Below, in pieces: positions 54,405 through 63,769 of a stretch of DNA of 64,000 nt. The stretch spans positions 1 to 64,000 of the forward strand of contig NHTQ01000004.1 of the NCBI GenBank assembly GCA_002166865.1, given 5' to 3'. A program made the position numbers and the translations under genes. A model generated the notes under the pieces. It saw only the letters and a program-made list of their open reading frames with translations, did no database searches and was not told the DNA's origin. This DNA is from Rhodobacteraceae bacterium WFHF2C18. GTDB taxonomy: Bacteria > Pseudomonadota > Alphaproteobacteria > Rhodobacterales > Rhodobacteraceae. Numbering within the stretch: position 1 is the stretch's first letter; each line of letters starts with the position of its first letter.

Positions 54405-55157
54405 TCAGAACTGGCCGCCGGCGATCTCGATCGCCTGTCCGTTCACGCTCTGCGCGCCGGGGCTACAGAGCCACAGGACAGCCGCGGCGACTTCCTCGGG
54501 CGCGACGAGGCGTTTGTGGGGGTTGGCCTCGACCATCATGGCGCGGGCCTGAGCGGCATCGACGCCCGCGCGTTCCTGGATCGTCTCGACGTTGCGGGTG
54601 ACGATCTCGGTGTCCACGTAGCCGGGGCAGATCGCGTTGAAGGTGATGGGCTTGCCCAGGTAATCCGCGCTCAATCCGCGGATCAGGCCCACGACACCGT
54701 GCTTGGAGGCGGTGTAGGCGGCGGCGCCCTTGAGGCCCTTGACCCCCGCGATCGAGGAAACCGCGATCACCCGGCCCCACGCGGCCTCGCGCATCGAGGA
54801 CAGGCTTTCGCGGATCGTGAGGAACGCCCCGTCGAGGTTGGTGTCCATCACCCGCCGCCAGAGGGCCGTGTCGGTCTTGTGGAGGGCGCGGCCCTCGGCG
54901 ATACCGGCATTGGGGATGCAGATCTGGACCGGCCCGCGCGCCGCGACGGCCTGCGCGATACCCGTGCGCACCTGTTTCTCGTCGGTGACATCCATGACCA
55001 GCGGGTGCAGTCCCGGGCCGGCGGCTGCTTCCAGCACCTCGGCGCGCCGGCCGGTGATCGTGACCGCGGCGCCCTGCGCGGCCAGCGCCCGGGCCACCGC
55101 CAGCCCGATGCCCGTGCCGCCGCCGGTGATCAGCGCGTGTGTGCCGTCCATCGTCAT
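54405..55157 (-). CDS. Short-chain dehydrogenase (3-hydroxybutyrate dehydrogenase-like)
   Basis: NAD(P)-dependent SDR, 250 residues. It has GGGTGIGLAVARALAAQG at the N-terminus, the NAG motif PNAGIAEG, catalytic Ser/Tyr/Lys in VSSIAGVKG and YTASKHGV, and the C-terminal VNGQAIEIAGGQF. The HGVVGLIRGLSADY and CPGYVDTEI segments resemble BdhA-type 3-hydroxybutyrate dehydrogenases, which suits the phasin encoded nearby, but other substrates are possible. Start is one of three near ATGs (55160, 55157, 55151); GGGGAGGAC best suits 55157. Confidence 0.83.
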   Translation of the reverse strand: MTMDGTHALITGGGTGIGLAVARALAAQGAAVTITGRRAEVLEAAAGPGLHPLVMDVTDEKQVRTGIAQAVAARGPVQICIPNAGIAEGRALHKTDTALWRRVMDTNLDGAFLTIRESLSSMREAAWGRVIAVSSIAGVKGLKGAAAYTASKHGVVGLIRGLSADYLGKPITFNAICPGYVDTEIVTRNVETIQERAGVDAAQARAMMVEANPHKRLVAPEEVAAAVLWLCSPGAQSVNGQAIEIAGGQF

Positions 55158-55230
55158 CATGTCCTCCCCGTGCTTGGGCCACCCTAGCGATCCGGGCAGG
55201 GCGCACAAGATTGCGCGGGCCGCCCCTAGA

Positions 55231-55248
55231 CATTCATTAAGATGAATG
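55231..55248. promoter_or_regulatory. Palindromic operator upstream of the metallo-beta-lactamase-fold gene
   Basis: CATTCAT (55231-55237), TAAG, ATGAATG (55242-55248): a perfect palindrome with ATTC-N8-GAAT inside. A TAAGAT that could serve as a -10 box (55238-55243) lies within it. It lies between the divergent SDR and MBL genes. I recall ATTC-N8-GAAT as the operator pattern of SqrR/BigR-type ArsR regulators, which sense persulfides. That would fit the neighbouring gene, but it is recall plus pattern only. Confidence 0.5.
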
Positions 55249-55284
55249 CGTAGGATCGCCCAGATACGATCTGGGAGGAAGACG

Positions 55285-56238
55285 ATGAAGACCATTTCCG
55301 CCGCCTTCGCCGGGGCCGCAATGCTGGCCCTGCCCGCCCTTGCCAGCGAGGACATTGCGGACAAGTACCCGCAGTCGGAACTCTACGACAAGCCGGTGGA
55401 GGTGATCCCGCACGTCTTCTCGGCCATCGGCGCCACGGCCCCGCCCACCTACGAGAACGCGGGACACAACAACAATCTCAGTTTCGTGGTCACCGGCGAC
55501 GGCGTGGTGGTCGTCAACGGGGGCGCCTCGGCCCGACTGGCCGAGGCCCTGCACGCCGAGATCAAGCAGGTCACCGACCAGCCCGTGAAGCTTGTCATCA
55601 ACGAGAACGGACAGGGCCATGCGATGCTGGGCAATTCCTACTGGGCCGGCCTGGGCGTCGACATCCTTGCGCATGAGGACGCGATCCACGAGATCGAGGC
55701 GGAGGGGGATTTCATACTCCAGCGCATGCAGGGCTACAACCGCGATCGCGCCGAGGGCACCGAGGTCGTGGTGCCCAACCTCAGCTTCGAGGATCGCCAC
55801 GTCGTCGAGATGGGCGACGTGACGATGGAGGTGCTGCACCTCGGGCCCGCGCACGGGCCCGGCGACACCCAGGTCTGGATCCCGCAGTGGGAGATCGTGA
55901 TCGCCGGCGACATCGCCTTTCACGAACGCATGCTGCCCATCTTCCCCGGGACCGATACCGATGCCTGGATCGAGACCTTCGAGGGCCCCTTCACCGAGCT
56001 GGGGGCGACCTACGTGATCCCCGGCCACGGGCACCCGACCAACATGGCGCAGGTTCGGCGCTACACCACGGCCTATCTGAAGGACCTTCGCGCCAAGATC
56101 GGCGCGCACCTCGATGCCGGGGGAGACCTGGCCGACGCCTACTACGTGGATCAGTCGCGCTGGTCGCACCTGGACACCTTCGAGGAGCTGGCCACCAAGA
56201 ACGCCGGCCGCGTTTACGAGGAAATGGAATGGGAGTGA
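55285..56238 (+). CDS. Secreted metallo-beta-lactamase-fold protein with altered metal motif (SoxH-like)
   Basis: The 317-residue protein has a signal peptide (MKTISAAFAGAAMLALPALA) and the MBL fold pattern, including VVVVNGGASARLAEAL and a metal-site segment. In place of the usual HxHxDH motif it has NENGQGHA (residues 106-113), so N108, Q110, H112 and A113 take the four ligand positions. Later ligands look retained (GPAHGPGDTQVW and IPGHGHP). It may have lost one metal or have an altered site. GGGAGGAAG precedes the ATG at 55285. It resembles SoxH/quinoprotein-associated hydrolases. Confidence 0.82.
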   Translation: MKTISAAFAGAAMLALPALASEDIADKYPQSELYDKPVEVIPHVFSAIGATAPPTYENAGHNNNLSFVVTGDGVVVVNGGASARLAEALHAEIKQVTDQPVKLVINENGQGHAMLGNSYWAGLGVDILAHEDAIHEIEAEGDFILQRMQGYNRDRAEGTEVVVPNLSFEDRHVVEMGDVTMEVLHLGPAHGPGDTQVWIPQWEIVIAGDIAFHERMLPIFPGTDTDAWIETFEGPFTELGATYVIPGHGHPTNMAQVRRYTTAYLKDLRAKIGAHLDAGGDLADAYYVDQSRWSHLDTFEELATKNAGRVYEEMEWE

Positions 56239-56283
56239 CGGTGCGCGCGCGCAGAACGGGTGCAGGCCTGGGAAACGGGCTGA

Positions 56284-56736
56284 ATGGGTAAATGGATCGA
56301 CATGCCGCCGGTCTGGCTGCTTGGGTTCCTGGTGGTGGCCTGGGTGCAGTCGGCCCGCCTTCCGATGGGCTTGACCTTCGGGGGGCAATGGGCGGATTTC
56401 GCCGGTGGGCTTCTGGTGGGGGGCGGCGTGGTCCTGATGGCGCTGGCCTTTGCCGAGTTCCGCCGGCACCGCACCACCATCGTCCCGCACGAGAACGCCG
56501 AGCGCCTGATCCAGACGGGCATATTCTCGCGCACGCGCAACCCGATCTACCTGGGCGACACGCTGGTGCTGGCCGGGTTCATCCTGCGATGGGATGCGGT
56601 TCTGTCGCTGCCGCTGGTGCCGATCTTCCTTTGGGTGCTGGAGACGCGATTCGTCATCCCCGAGGAAAACCGCCTGCGGCGCAAGTTCCGGGCGGATTTT
56701 GCGCGCTACTGCCAGAAAACCAGGCGGTGGGTTTGA
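56284..56736 (+). CDS. Isoprenylcysteine carboxyl methyltransferase-like membrane protein
   Basis: Integral membrane protein, 150 residues, with about four helices. The C-terminal conserved part reads RTRNPIYLGDTLVLAGF and PEENRLRRKFRADFARY, the S-adenosylmethionine-binding pattern of the ICMT/PEMT group. The bacterial substrate is unknown. It follows the MBL gene by 45 bp, possibly in one transcript. Confidence 0.85.
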   Translation: MGKWIDMPPVWLLGFLVVAWVQSARLPMGLTFGGQWADFAGGLLVGGGVVLMALAFAEFRRHRTTIVPHENAERLIQTGIFSRTRNPIYLGDTLVLAGFILRWDAVLSLPLVPIFLWVLETRFVIPEENRLRRKFRADFARYCQKTRRWV

Positions 56737-56855
56737 CCGGATGTGACAATCTTGGTGTCGCATATGCGCTGCGAGTGTGAAATAACGACGCTTGAAAGTA
56801 GAAATGCGGCCCACACAGGCCGGCGCCGCCGGCCCGCAACCACAGGAGACGCGCA

Positions 56856-57350
56856 ATGGCTGACAACAGCAAGTCCACCAAGCAGGGCACCCAGCAGAAA
56901 AACCCGTTCGATTTCTCGGAAATGTTCAAGATGTACGACCCCGAGAAGATCGCGCGTCTTTTCGATCCGCAGCAGTTCTTCGCGCAGATGCCGGCGCTGC
57001 AATCGGCCGGCATGGACGCCGAGAAGCTGATCGAGCGCAACAAGGCCTCCTACGAGGCGATGGTCGCCGCCAACCAGGCGGCCGCCGAGACCTACCGCGA
57101 CATGCTCGAAAAGCAGATGGACATCTTCCATCGCCTTACGGCGGCTGCGCAGGATGCCGCCCAGAACGTCCAGCCGCCGGTTGACTCGGGCGCGGCCTCG
57201 AAGAACGCGGAGGTCTACGCCGAGGCCGCGCAGAAGGCCTTCGATCTGATGCGCGAGATGGCCGAGGCGGCCCAGGCAGCCAACCAGGAGGCTTTCGACC
57301 GGCTCAGCGGCGAGGTCGCCAAGGCGACGGAAGACCTCAAGAAGCAATAA
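56856..57350 (+). CDS. Phasin family protein (PHA granule coat)
   Basis: A 164-residue helical protein with no signal, starting [15 protein letters not shown]. It has the pattern [29 protein letters not shown] and ends in an Ala-rich coiled coil ([27 protein letters not shown]), as in polyhydroxyalkanoate granule phasins. CAGGAGACGC precedes the ATG. It is 28 bp upstream of pntA. The PHA synthase is not in the window. It could also be another granule-like protein. Confidence 0.75.
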   Translation: MADNSKSTKQGTQQKNPFDFSEMFKMYDPEKIARLFDPQQFFAQMPALQSAGMDAEKLIERNKASYEAMVAANQAAAETYRDMLEKQMDIFHRLTAAAQDAAQNVQPPVDSGAASKNAEVYAEAAQKAFDLMREMAEAAQAANQEAFDRLSGEVAKATEDLKKQ

Positions 57351-57378
57351 CGCGCCACAGGCGCTGAACCAGGGGGAC

Positions 57379-58959
57379 ATGACAGTGAAGATCGGAACGC
57401 CAAAGGAAGTGGCCGAGGGCGAAGCGCGCGTGGCCATGACGCCGGATTCGGCGAAGGCGCTGCAGAAACTGGGGTACGCCTGCGCCATCGAAACCGGTGC
57501 GGGCAAGGCCGCCGGCTTTGCCGATGCCGCCTACGAGGAAGCGGGGGTCGAGATCATCAAGACCGGCGCCCAACTCTACAAGGCCGCCGATATCGTGGCC
57601 AAGGTGCGCCCGCCCACCGAGACCGAGGCCAAGCGCCTGCGCAAGGGCCAGCTGCTCATCTCCTTCTTCTGGCCCGCCCAGAACGAGGAACAGATGCAGA
57701 TGCTGGCCGATAAGGGCACCAGCGTCATCGCGATGGACATGGTCCCGCGCATCAGCCGCGCCCAGAAGATGGACGCGCTGAGCTCGATGGCCAACATCGC
57801 GGGCTACCGCGCGGTGATCGAGGCGGGCAACAACTTCGGTCGCTTCTTCACCGGGCAGGTCACGGCCGCCGGCAAGGTGCCGCCGGCAAAGGTGCTGGTC
57901 GTGGGGGCCGGCGTGGCCGGCCTGGCGGCCATCGGCACGTCCACGAGCCTGGGCGCGATCACCTATGCCTTCGACGTGCGCCCCGAGGTGGCCGAGCAGG
58001 TCGAATCGATGGGTGCGGAGTTCGTCTACCTCGATTTCGCGGAGGAAACCCAGGACGGCGCGGCCACCGGCGGCTACGCCGCGCCCTCCAGCCCCGAGTT
58101 CCGCGAGGCGCAGCTGGCCAAGTTCCGCGAACTGGCGCCGGAGATGGACATCGTCATCACCACCGCCCTCATTCCGGGCCGCGAGGCGCCGGAACTCTGG
58201 ACCGAGGACATGGTCAAGAGCATGAAGCGCGGGTCGGTCATCGTCGATCTGGCCGCGGAGAAGGGCGGCAACTGCAAGCTGACCGTGATGGATGACAAGA
58301 TCGTCACCGACAACGGCGTCACGATCATCGGATACACCGACTTCCCCAGCCGCATGGCGACGCAGTCCTCCAGCCTCTATGCCACCAACGTCCGCCACAT
58401 GATGACCGACCTGACGCCGGAAAAGGACGGGCAAGTGGTGCACGACATGGAGGATGACGTGATCCGCGGCGCCACCGTGGCCCACGCCGGCGAGGTGACC
58501 TATCCGCCCCCGCCGCCCAAGGTGCAGGCGATCGCCGCCGCGCCCAAGAAGGAGCCGGAAAAGGAACTGACGCCAGAGGAAAAGCGCGCGCAGGAACTGG
58601 CCGCGTTCAAGGACCAGACCAAGCGCCAGGTCACGCTTCTGGGCGTCGGCGCGGTGCTGGTGCTGGCGGTGGGGCTGGTGGCGCCCGCGAGCTTCATGCA
58701 GCACTTCATCGTCTTCGTGCTGTCGGTCTTCGTCGGATTCCAGGTCATCTGGGGGGTCAGCCACAGCCTGCACACCCCGCTCATGGCGGTGACCAACGCG
58801 ATCTCTTCGATCATCATCCTGGGCGCGCTGATGCAGATCGGCTCCGGCTCGGTCCTGATCACGGTCCTGGCCGCGCTGGCCGTCTTCATGGCCGCGATCA
58901 ACATCTTCGGCGGCTTCCTCGTGACACGGCGCATGCTCGCCATGTTCCAGAAATCCTGA
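57379..58959 (+). CDS. pntA: NAD(P) transhydrogenase subunit alpha
   Basis: Proton-pumping transhydrogenase subunit that binds NAD(H). The 526-residue product is the single-chain alpha form. It has domain I with [21 protein letters not shown] and [22 protein letters not shown], then a linker rich in Pro, Lys and Glu (about 375-410), and three to four C-terminal membrane helices ([20 protein letters not shown] onward). AGGGGGAC precedes the ATG. It pairs with pntB 13 bp downstream to make NADPH, which would serve biosynthesis alongside the malic enzyme. Confidence 0.95.
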   Translation: MTVKIGTPKEVAEGEARVAMTPDSAKALQKLGYACAIETGAGKAAGFADAAYEEAGVEIIKTGAQLYKAADIVAKVRPPTETEAKRLRKGQLLISFFWPAQNEEQMQMLADKGTSVIAMDMVPRISRAQKMDALSSMANIAGYRAVIEAGNNFGRFFTGQVTAAGKVPPAKVLVVGAGVAGLAAIGTSTSLGAITYAFDVRPEVAEQVESMGAEFVYLDFAEETQDGAATGGYAAPSSPEFREAQLAKFRELAPEMDIVITTALIPGREAPELWTEDMVKSMKRGSVIVDLAAEKGGNCKLTVMDDKIVTDNGVTIIGYTDFPSRMATQSSSLYATNVRHMMTDLTPEKDGQVVHDMEDDVIRGATVAHAGEVTYPPPPPKVQAIAAAPKKEPEKELTPEEKRAQELAAFKDQTKRQVTLLGVGAVLVLAVGLVAPASFMQHFIVFVLSVFVGFQVIWGVSHSLHTPLMAVTNAISSIIILGALMQIGSGSVLITVLAALAVFMAAINIFGGFLVTRRMLAMFQKS

Positions 58960-58972
58960 GGCGGAGGCGACA

Positions 58973-60457
58973 ATGGATTACGGATTTACCATTGCGGCCT
59001 ACGTGGTCGCGGCTGTTCTCTTCATCCTCAGCCTCGGCGGCCTGAGCGGACAGGAAAGCGCCAAGCGCGCCATCTGGTACGGCATCGCGGGCATGGCCAT
59101 CGCGGTGCTGGCCACGCTGATCGGCCCCGGACTGGGGCTGTGGTGGCTCTCGCTGGTGCTGATCGCCGCGGGGGCGGTGGTGGGCTATCAACTCGCCACG
59201 CGGGTCGGGATGACCCAGATGCCCGAACTGGTGGCGATCATGCACAGCCTCGTCGGGCTGGCGGCGGTTTTCGTGGGGTTCAACGCCGACATCGAGCTGG
59301 GCCGCGTTGCCGCGGCCTTCACCGAAGCCGGTCTCGCCTTCCCGCGTCCCGAGGATGTCAGCCCCGCGGCGGCGGAGTTCGCCAAGGCCTTCACCGGTTT
59401 CGCGGCGATCGTGGCCAAGAAGACGGCCGTCGAGGTCTCGATCCTCAAGGTCGAGCTGGTGCTGGGCATCTGGATCGGCGCCGTCACCTTCACCGGTTCG
59501 GTCGTCGCCTACGGCAAGCTGGCCGGCAAGGTCGACTCCGCGGCCAGGAAACTGCCGGGCGGGCACATGCTCAACGCCGGTGCCGCGGCGCTGTCACTGC
59601 TGTTCGCGGTGATGTATCTGGGCGGTGCGGGGACCTGGACGCTGGTCCTGCTGACGCTGCTGGCGCTCTTCATCGGCTATCACCTGATCATGGGGATCGG
59701 CGGGGCGGACATGCCCGTGGTCGTGTCGATGCTCAACAGCTATTCCGGCTGGGCGGCGGCCGCCATCGGCTTCAGCCTGGGCAACGACCTGCTGATCGTG
59801 GTCGGCGCGCTCGTCGGCTCGTCGGGGGCGATCCTGTCCTACATCATGTGCAAGGCGATGAACCGGCAGTTCGTCAGCGTGATCCTGGGCGGCTTCGGTG
59901 GCGCGCAGGGCCCCGCGGCCGAGATCGAGGGCGAACAGGTCGCCATCGACTCCGACGGCGTGGCGGCGGCGCTCAACGAGGCCGACAGCGTCATCATCGT
60001 GCCGGGCTACGGCATGGCCGTGGCGCAGGCGCAGAACGCGGTGAGCGACATGACCCGCCGTCTGCGCAATGCGGGAAAGGAGGTGCGCTTTGCCATCCAC
60101 CCCGTCGCGGGGCGTCTGCCGGGGCACATGAACGTGCTGCTGGCCGAGGCCAAGGTGCCCTACGACATCGTGCTCGAGATGGACGAGATCAACGACGACT
60201 TCCCCGACACCGATGTGGTGATCGTCATCGGCTCCAACGACATCGTCAACCCGGCGGCACAGGAGGATCCCAACAGCCCCATTGCCGGGATGCCGGTCCT
60301 GGAGGTCTGGAAGGCCAAGCAGGTGATCGTCTGCAAGCGCGGGCAGGGCACCGGCTATTCGGGCATCGAGAACCCGCTGTTCTTCCGCGAGAACACGCGC
60401 ATGTTCTACGGCGACGCGCGGCAGAGCATCGACAGCGTGCTGTCGAAAATCGATTGA
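58973..60457 (+). CDS. pntB: NAD(P) transhydrogenase subunit beta
   Basis: Membrane subunit with the NADP(H)-binding domain, 494 residues, somewhat longer than E. coli PntB. About nine helices occupy residues 1-280 and domain III follows. The NADP-binding [13 protein letters not shown] and the terminal [18 protein letters not shown] with [10 protein letters not shown] are typical. It follows pntA by 13 bp, ensuring equal expression, and is followed by an intrinsic terminator. Confidence 0.96.
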   Translation: MDYGFTIAAYVVAAVLFILSLGGLSGQESAKRAIWYGIAGMAIAVLATLIGPGLGLWWLSLVLIAAGAVVGYQLATRVGMTQMPELVAIMHSLVGLAAVFVGFNADIELGRVAAAFTEAGLAFPRPEDVSPAAAEFAKAFTGFAAIVAKKTAVEVSILKVELVLGIWIGAVTFTGSVVAYGKLAGKVDSAARKLPGGHMLNAGAAALSLLFAVMYLGGAGTWTLVLLTLLALFIGYHLIMGIGGADMPVVVSMLNSYSGWAAAAIGFSLGNDLLIVVGALVGSSGAILSYIMCKAMNRQFVSVILGGFGGAQGPAAEIEGEQVAIDSDGVAAALNEADSVIIVPGYGMAVAQAQNAVSDMTRRLRNAGKEVRFAIHPVAGRLPGHMNVLLAEAKVPYDIVLEMDEINDDFPDTDVVIVIGSNDIVNPAAQEDPNSPIAGMPVLEVWKAKQVIVCKRGQGTGYSGIENPLFFRENTRMFYGDARQSIDSVLSKID

Positions 60458-60493
60458 GCGGCCTCGTACGGGCGATGCACCGCGAAATTCATC

Positions 60494-60520
60494 AAGCGCG
60501 CCCCGCGGGGCGCGCTTTTT
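60494..60520 (+). terminator. Intrinsic terminator after pntB
   Basis: A perfect palindrome with 9-bp arms GCGCGCCCC (60496-60504) and GGGGCGCGC (60507-60515) and a 2-base centre, flanked by AA and followed by five Ts (60516-60520). A canonical Rho-independent terminator for the pnt operon. Confidence 0.9.
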
Positions 60521-60696
60521 CCGTCGCGCAAGCGGGCAGGGCGTTCCGCCCGACGGACCGGCGCGGGACACGCCTTGGCCGCGCAAATGCTCGCGGTATA
60601 CCGCCGTGTGCCGCTAAATCCTTGGGCAGGCACGAAAAACGTGGTTTACACATGGGGCCGAATGGCTAGGTTTCCGCCACCCACCGGAGAAAGCCC

Positions 60697-61977
60697 ATGC
60701 CGCCCATCCAAGATCATCCCCTGCGCTACCGCCTCGCCAATGAGTTGCATGCGCGCCCCTTTCCCTCGATGGGCGTGCCCACCACGGCGGTCTATCTGGC
60801 GGTCAAGCGGCCCGAGGATGCCGCCGCGCGCGACAGGGCGGCCGATCTGTCGCATCTTACCGCCCTGCTGGATCGGCACGGCGCGCCGCACCCGCAGCCG
60901 GGGGCCACGCACTACTTCGGGCGCATCGGCCGGCATACGCTCAAGTGGGAAAGCCATACCGAGTTCGTGACCTATACCGCCTTCACCGACGGGCTCAGCG
61001 ATAGGCCCTTCGACCCGGCCGATTTCGACGTCTTCCCCGAGGACTGGCTGGCGCAGGCGCCGGGCGCGCGCATCACTTCGGCGCTCATCCGTGTGGCGCC
61101 CTGGCAGGACCGCGAGACCGTGCGCAGGGAGGTGGCCGACTGGTTCGTGCCCGAAAGCGTCGCGGTGGCGCGGGTGCTGGACGATGCCGCCGTTGTCGCC
61201 GGGGATTTCCGCATCGACCCCGCCGGGCACCTGCGCTTTGCCGTGACCGTCGCCCAGGGGACCGGCCAGCGCCGCGTCGGTCGGATCGTCCAGCGCCTGT
61301 GCGAGATCGAGACCTACAAGGCGATGTCGATGCTGGGTTTCTCGCGCGTGAAGCAGATGGGCCCCCGCATGGGCGAGCTGGACGCGCAACTCAGCCGCCT
61401 TATCGGCGACATGACCGGCGGGGAGACGGGGGCCGAGGAGACGCTGAAGGGCTTGCTGGCCATCTCGGCCGAACTGGAGGGGATGGTGGCGCAGGCCTCC
61501 TTCCGCTTCGGCGCCACCGCCGCCTACGAGCAGATCGTCAACCAGCGGATCGCGGTCCTGCGCGAGGAGCGTTTCGAGGGGCGCCAGACCTTCTCGGAGT
61601 TCATGATGCGCCGCTACGAGCCGGCCATGCGCACCGTGCGCTCCAGCAAGGACCGCCTGGCGGCCATGGCCGACCGCGCGATGCGGGCCGGCGAGTTGTT
61701 GCGCACCCGCGTGGACGTGGAACGCAGCGCCCAGAACCAGGCGCTTCTGGAAAGCATGGACCGCCGCGCCGACCTGCAACTGCGGTTGCAGAAGACCGTG
61801 GAGGGGCTGTCGGTCGTGGCGATCAGCTACTACGCGGTCTCGCTGGCGGGCTATCTGCTCTACCCGCTGGCCGGGCCCCTCGGGCTGAGCAAGGGGATGA
61901 TCACCGCCATCGTCACGCTGCCGGTGGTGGCCCTGGTCTGGTGGCTGATCCACCGCATCCGCAAGAACATGGAGTGA
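60697..61977 (+). CDS. DUF3422 family membrane-anchored protein
   Basis: The 426-residue protein begins with the DUF3422 pattern HPLRYRLANELHARPFPSM. It has a long soluble N-terminal region and a C-terminal coiled part with two membrane helices (VVAISYYAVSLAGYLLYPLAG; ITAIVTLPVVALVWWLI). It ends in a short basic tail. Function is not known. The start at 60697 is preceded by CCGGAGAAAGCC. About 240 bp separate it from pntB, containing a terminator, so it has its own promoter. ribB follows after 105 bp. Confidence 0.85.
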   Translation: MPPIQDHPLRYRLANELHARPFPSMGVPTTAVYLAVKRPEDAAARDRAADLSHLTALLDRHGAPHPQPGATHYFGRIGRHTLKWESHTEFVTYTAFTDGLSDRPFDPADFDVFPEDWLAQAPGARITSALIRVAPWQDRETVRREVADWFVPESVAVARVLDDAAVVAGDFRIDPAGHLRFAVTVAQGTGQRRVGRIVQRLCEIETYKAMSMLGFSRVKQMGPRMGELDAQLSRLIGDMTGGETGAEETLKGLLAISAELEGMVAQASFRFGATAAYEQIVNQRIAVLREERFEGRQTFSEFMMRRYEPAMRTVRSSKDRLAAMADRAMRAGELLRTRVDVERSAQNQALLESMDRRADLQLRLQKTVEGLSVVAISYYAVSLAGYLLYPLAGPLGLSKGMITAIVTLPVVALVWWLIHRIRKNME

Positions 61978-62082
61978 TCCGCCCCCGGTCGCCGGGCCGG
62001 ACCCGCGCAGCGGCGCAATCCCCTCTGGCCAAGGCGTGCCCCCTGGGTTATCTGGCTCTCTGCACTACGTTGAGGGGGCGTC

Positions 62083-63231
62083 ATGTCCGACACCACGCGC
62101 TATGAAGACCCCGGCCCTGTCGAGGACAGCCTGAGCCACGCGATCGCGCCGACCGAAGAGATCATCGCCGAGGCACGCGCGGGCCGCATGTTCATCCTCG
62201 TGGATCACGAGGACCGCGAGAACGAGGGGGATCTGGTCATCCCCGCGGAGTTCGCCACGCCCCGAGCGATCAATTTCATGGCCACCCACGGGCGCGGCCT
62301 CGTCTGCCTGCCGATGACGGCCGACCGGATCGAGAACCTGGGCCTGCCGATGATGGCGCAGAACAATTCCTCGCGGCACGAGACGGCCTTCACCGTGTCC
62401 ATCGAGGCGCGCGAGGGCGTGACCACCGGGATCTCGGCCGCGGACCGCGCCCATACCATCGCCACGGCCATCAACGACCAGAACACCGCCGCCGCGATCG
62501 CCACGCCGGGCCATGTCTTCCCGCTGCGCGCCCGGCGCGGAGGCGTTCTGGTACGCGCCGGCCACACGGAGGCGGCGGTCGATATCTCGCGGCTGGCCGG
62601 CCTCTATCCCGCCGGCGTGATCTGCGAGATCATGAACGAGGACGGCACGATGGCCCGTCTGCCCGACCTGGTGACCTTCGCCGAGCGGCACGGGATGAAG
62701 ATCGGCACCATCTCCGATCTCATCGCCTACCGGCACAAGCACGACAACCTGGTGCGCGAACTCCGGCGCGACACGGTGCATTCGGCCCACGGGGGCACAT
62801 GGCAGATGCGCATCTTCGCCGATCTCATTACCGAGACCGAACACGTGGTGCTGACCAAGGGCGACATCGCCGACGGCCGCCCCGTTCTGGCGCGGGCGCA
62901 TGCGCTGAACGCGCTGGAAGACGTGCTCGGCATCGGTGGCCATCCGCCGGGCAAGCTGCAGCGCGCGATGGAGATCATAGGGGCGGAAGGGCGCGGCGCG
63001 GTCTTCCTTTTCCGCCAGCCGCGGCCCAGCCTCGCCTCGGAGATGGAGGACGAAGATGCGCCCCGCACGGTCAAGCAGACCGGCCTGGGGGCGCAGATCA
63101 TGTCCACCATGGGCTTGCAGGAGCTGATCCTGCTGACCGACAGCCCCGAGACGCGCTACCTCGGTCTCGACGCCTACGGCATCTCGATCGTGGGCACGCA
63201 CCCCATCAGCGAAGGAGACGGAGATGGCTGA
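62083..63231 (+). CDS. ribB: 3,4-dihydroxy-2-butanone-4-phosphate synthase with degenerate GTP cyclohydrolase II domain
   Basis: Makes the four-carbon unit of riboflavin from ribulose-5-phosphate. The 382-residue product has the N-terminal synthase domain (about 20-225) with the acidic motif [26 protein letters not shown], and [12 protein letters not shown]. The C-terminal region is GTP cyclohydrolase II-like but lacks the expected zinc-binding cysteine cluster; that stretch reads [16 protein letters not shown]. So that domain is probably not catalytic, as in RibBX-type proteins. GAGGGGGCG precedes the ATG. It overlaps ribH by 8 bases. Confidence 0.92.
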   Translation: MSDTTRYEDPGPVEDSLSHAIAPTEEIIAEARAGRMFILVDHEDRENEGDLVIPAEFATPRAINFMATHGRGLVCLPMTADRIENLGLPMMAQNNSSRHETAFTVSIEAREGVTTGISAADRAHTIATAINDQNTAAAIATPGHVFPLRARRGGVLVRAGHTEAAVDISRLAGLYPAGVICEIMNEDGTMARLPDLVTFAERHGMKIGTISDLIAYRHKHDNLVRELRRDTVHSAHGGTWQMRIFADLITETEHVVLTKGDIADGRPVLARAHALNALEDVLGIGGHPPGKLQRAMEIIGAEGRGAVFLFRQPRPSLASEMEDEDAPRTVKQTGLGAQIMSTMGLQELILLTDSPETRYLGLDAYGISIVGTHPISEGDGDG

Positions 63232-63769
63232 AACCGAGTATACCCTGCCGCGGCCCGAATTCGACCGGCCCGTGAAGCTTCTGCTGGTGGTCGCGCCCTT
63301 CTACCGCGACATCGCCGATCAGCTGATCTCCGGCGCCCGGGCCGAGATCGAGGCCGCCGGCGGTGCCCACGATCTGGTCGAGGTGCCTGGCGCGCTGGAA
63401 ATCCCCTCCGCCGTCACCCTTGCCGAACGGCTGTCGAATTACGACGGCTACGTCGCGCTTGGCTGCGTGATCCGCGGCGAGACCACGCATTATGAAACCG
63501 TCTGCAACGACAGTTCGCGCGGGCTGATGCTGCTTGGGCTTCAGGGGCTGTGCATCGGCAACGGTATCCTGACAGTGGAAAATCGTGATCAGGCCGAGGC
63601 GCGCGCGGATCCCGCCCGCGGCAACAAGGGCGCGGGTGCCGCCGCGGCGGCCTTGCATCTGATCGCGCTGACGCATAAGTGGGGCGGCCGCAGTCAGGGT
63701 GTGGGCTTCGTGCCCGCGACCGAGGAATTCAGGCTGGCCGGCCAGGACAAGGACACCCCCAAGGCATGA
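63224..63769 (+). CDS. ribH: 6,7-dimethyl-8-ribityllumazine synthase
   Basis: Joins the four-carbon unit with the pyrimidine to give lumazine, the riboflavin precursor. The 181-residue product has VEVPGALEIPSAV, the DGYVALGCVIRGETTHYETVCND motif including the catalytic His, and GILTVENRDQAEARA at the C-terminus. AAGGAGACGGAG precedes the ATG inside the end of ribB. It ends overlapping nusB (ATGA). Confidence 0.95.
   Translation: MAETEYTLPRPEFDRPVKLLLVVAPFYRDIADQLISGARAEIEAAGGAHDLVEVPGALEIPSAVTLAERLSNYDGYVALGCVIRGETTHYETVCNDSSRGLMLLGLQGLCIGNGILTVENRDQAEARADPARGNKGAGAAAAALHLIALTHKWGGRSQGVGFVPATEEFRLAGQDKDTPKA

Noticed and set aside
60631..60643. CACG-AAAAA-CGTG inverted repeat before the DUF3422 gene
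   Set aside because: Four-base arms occur by chance often; no supporting context.
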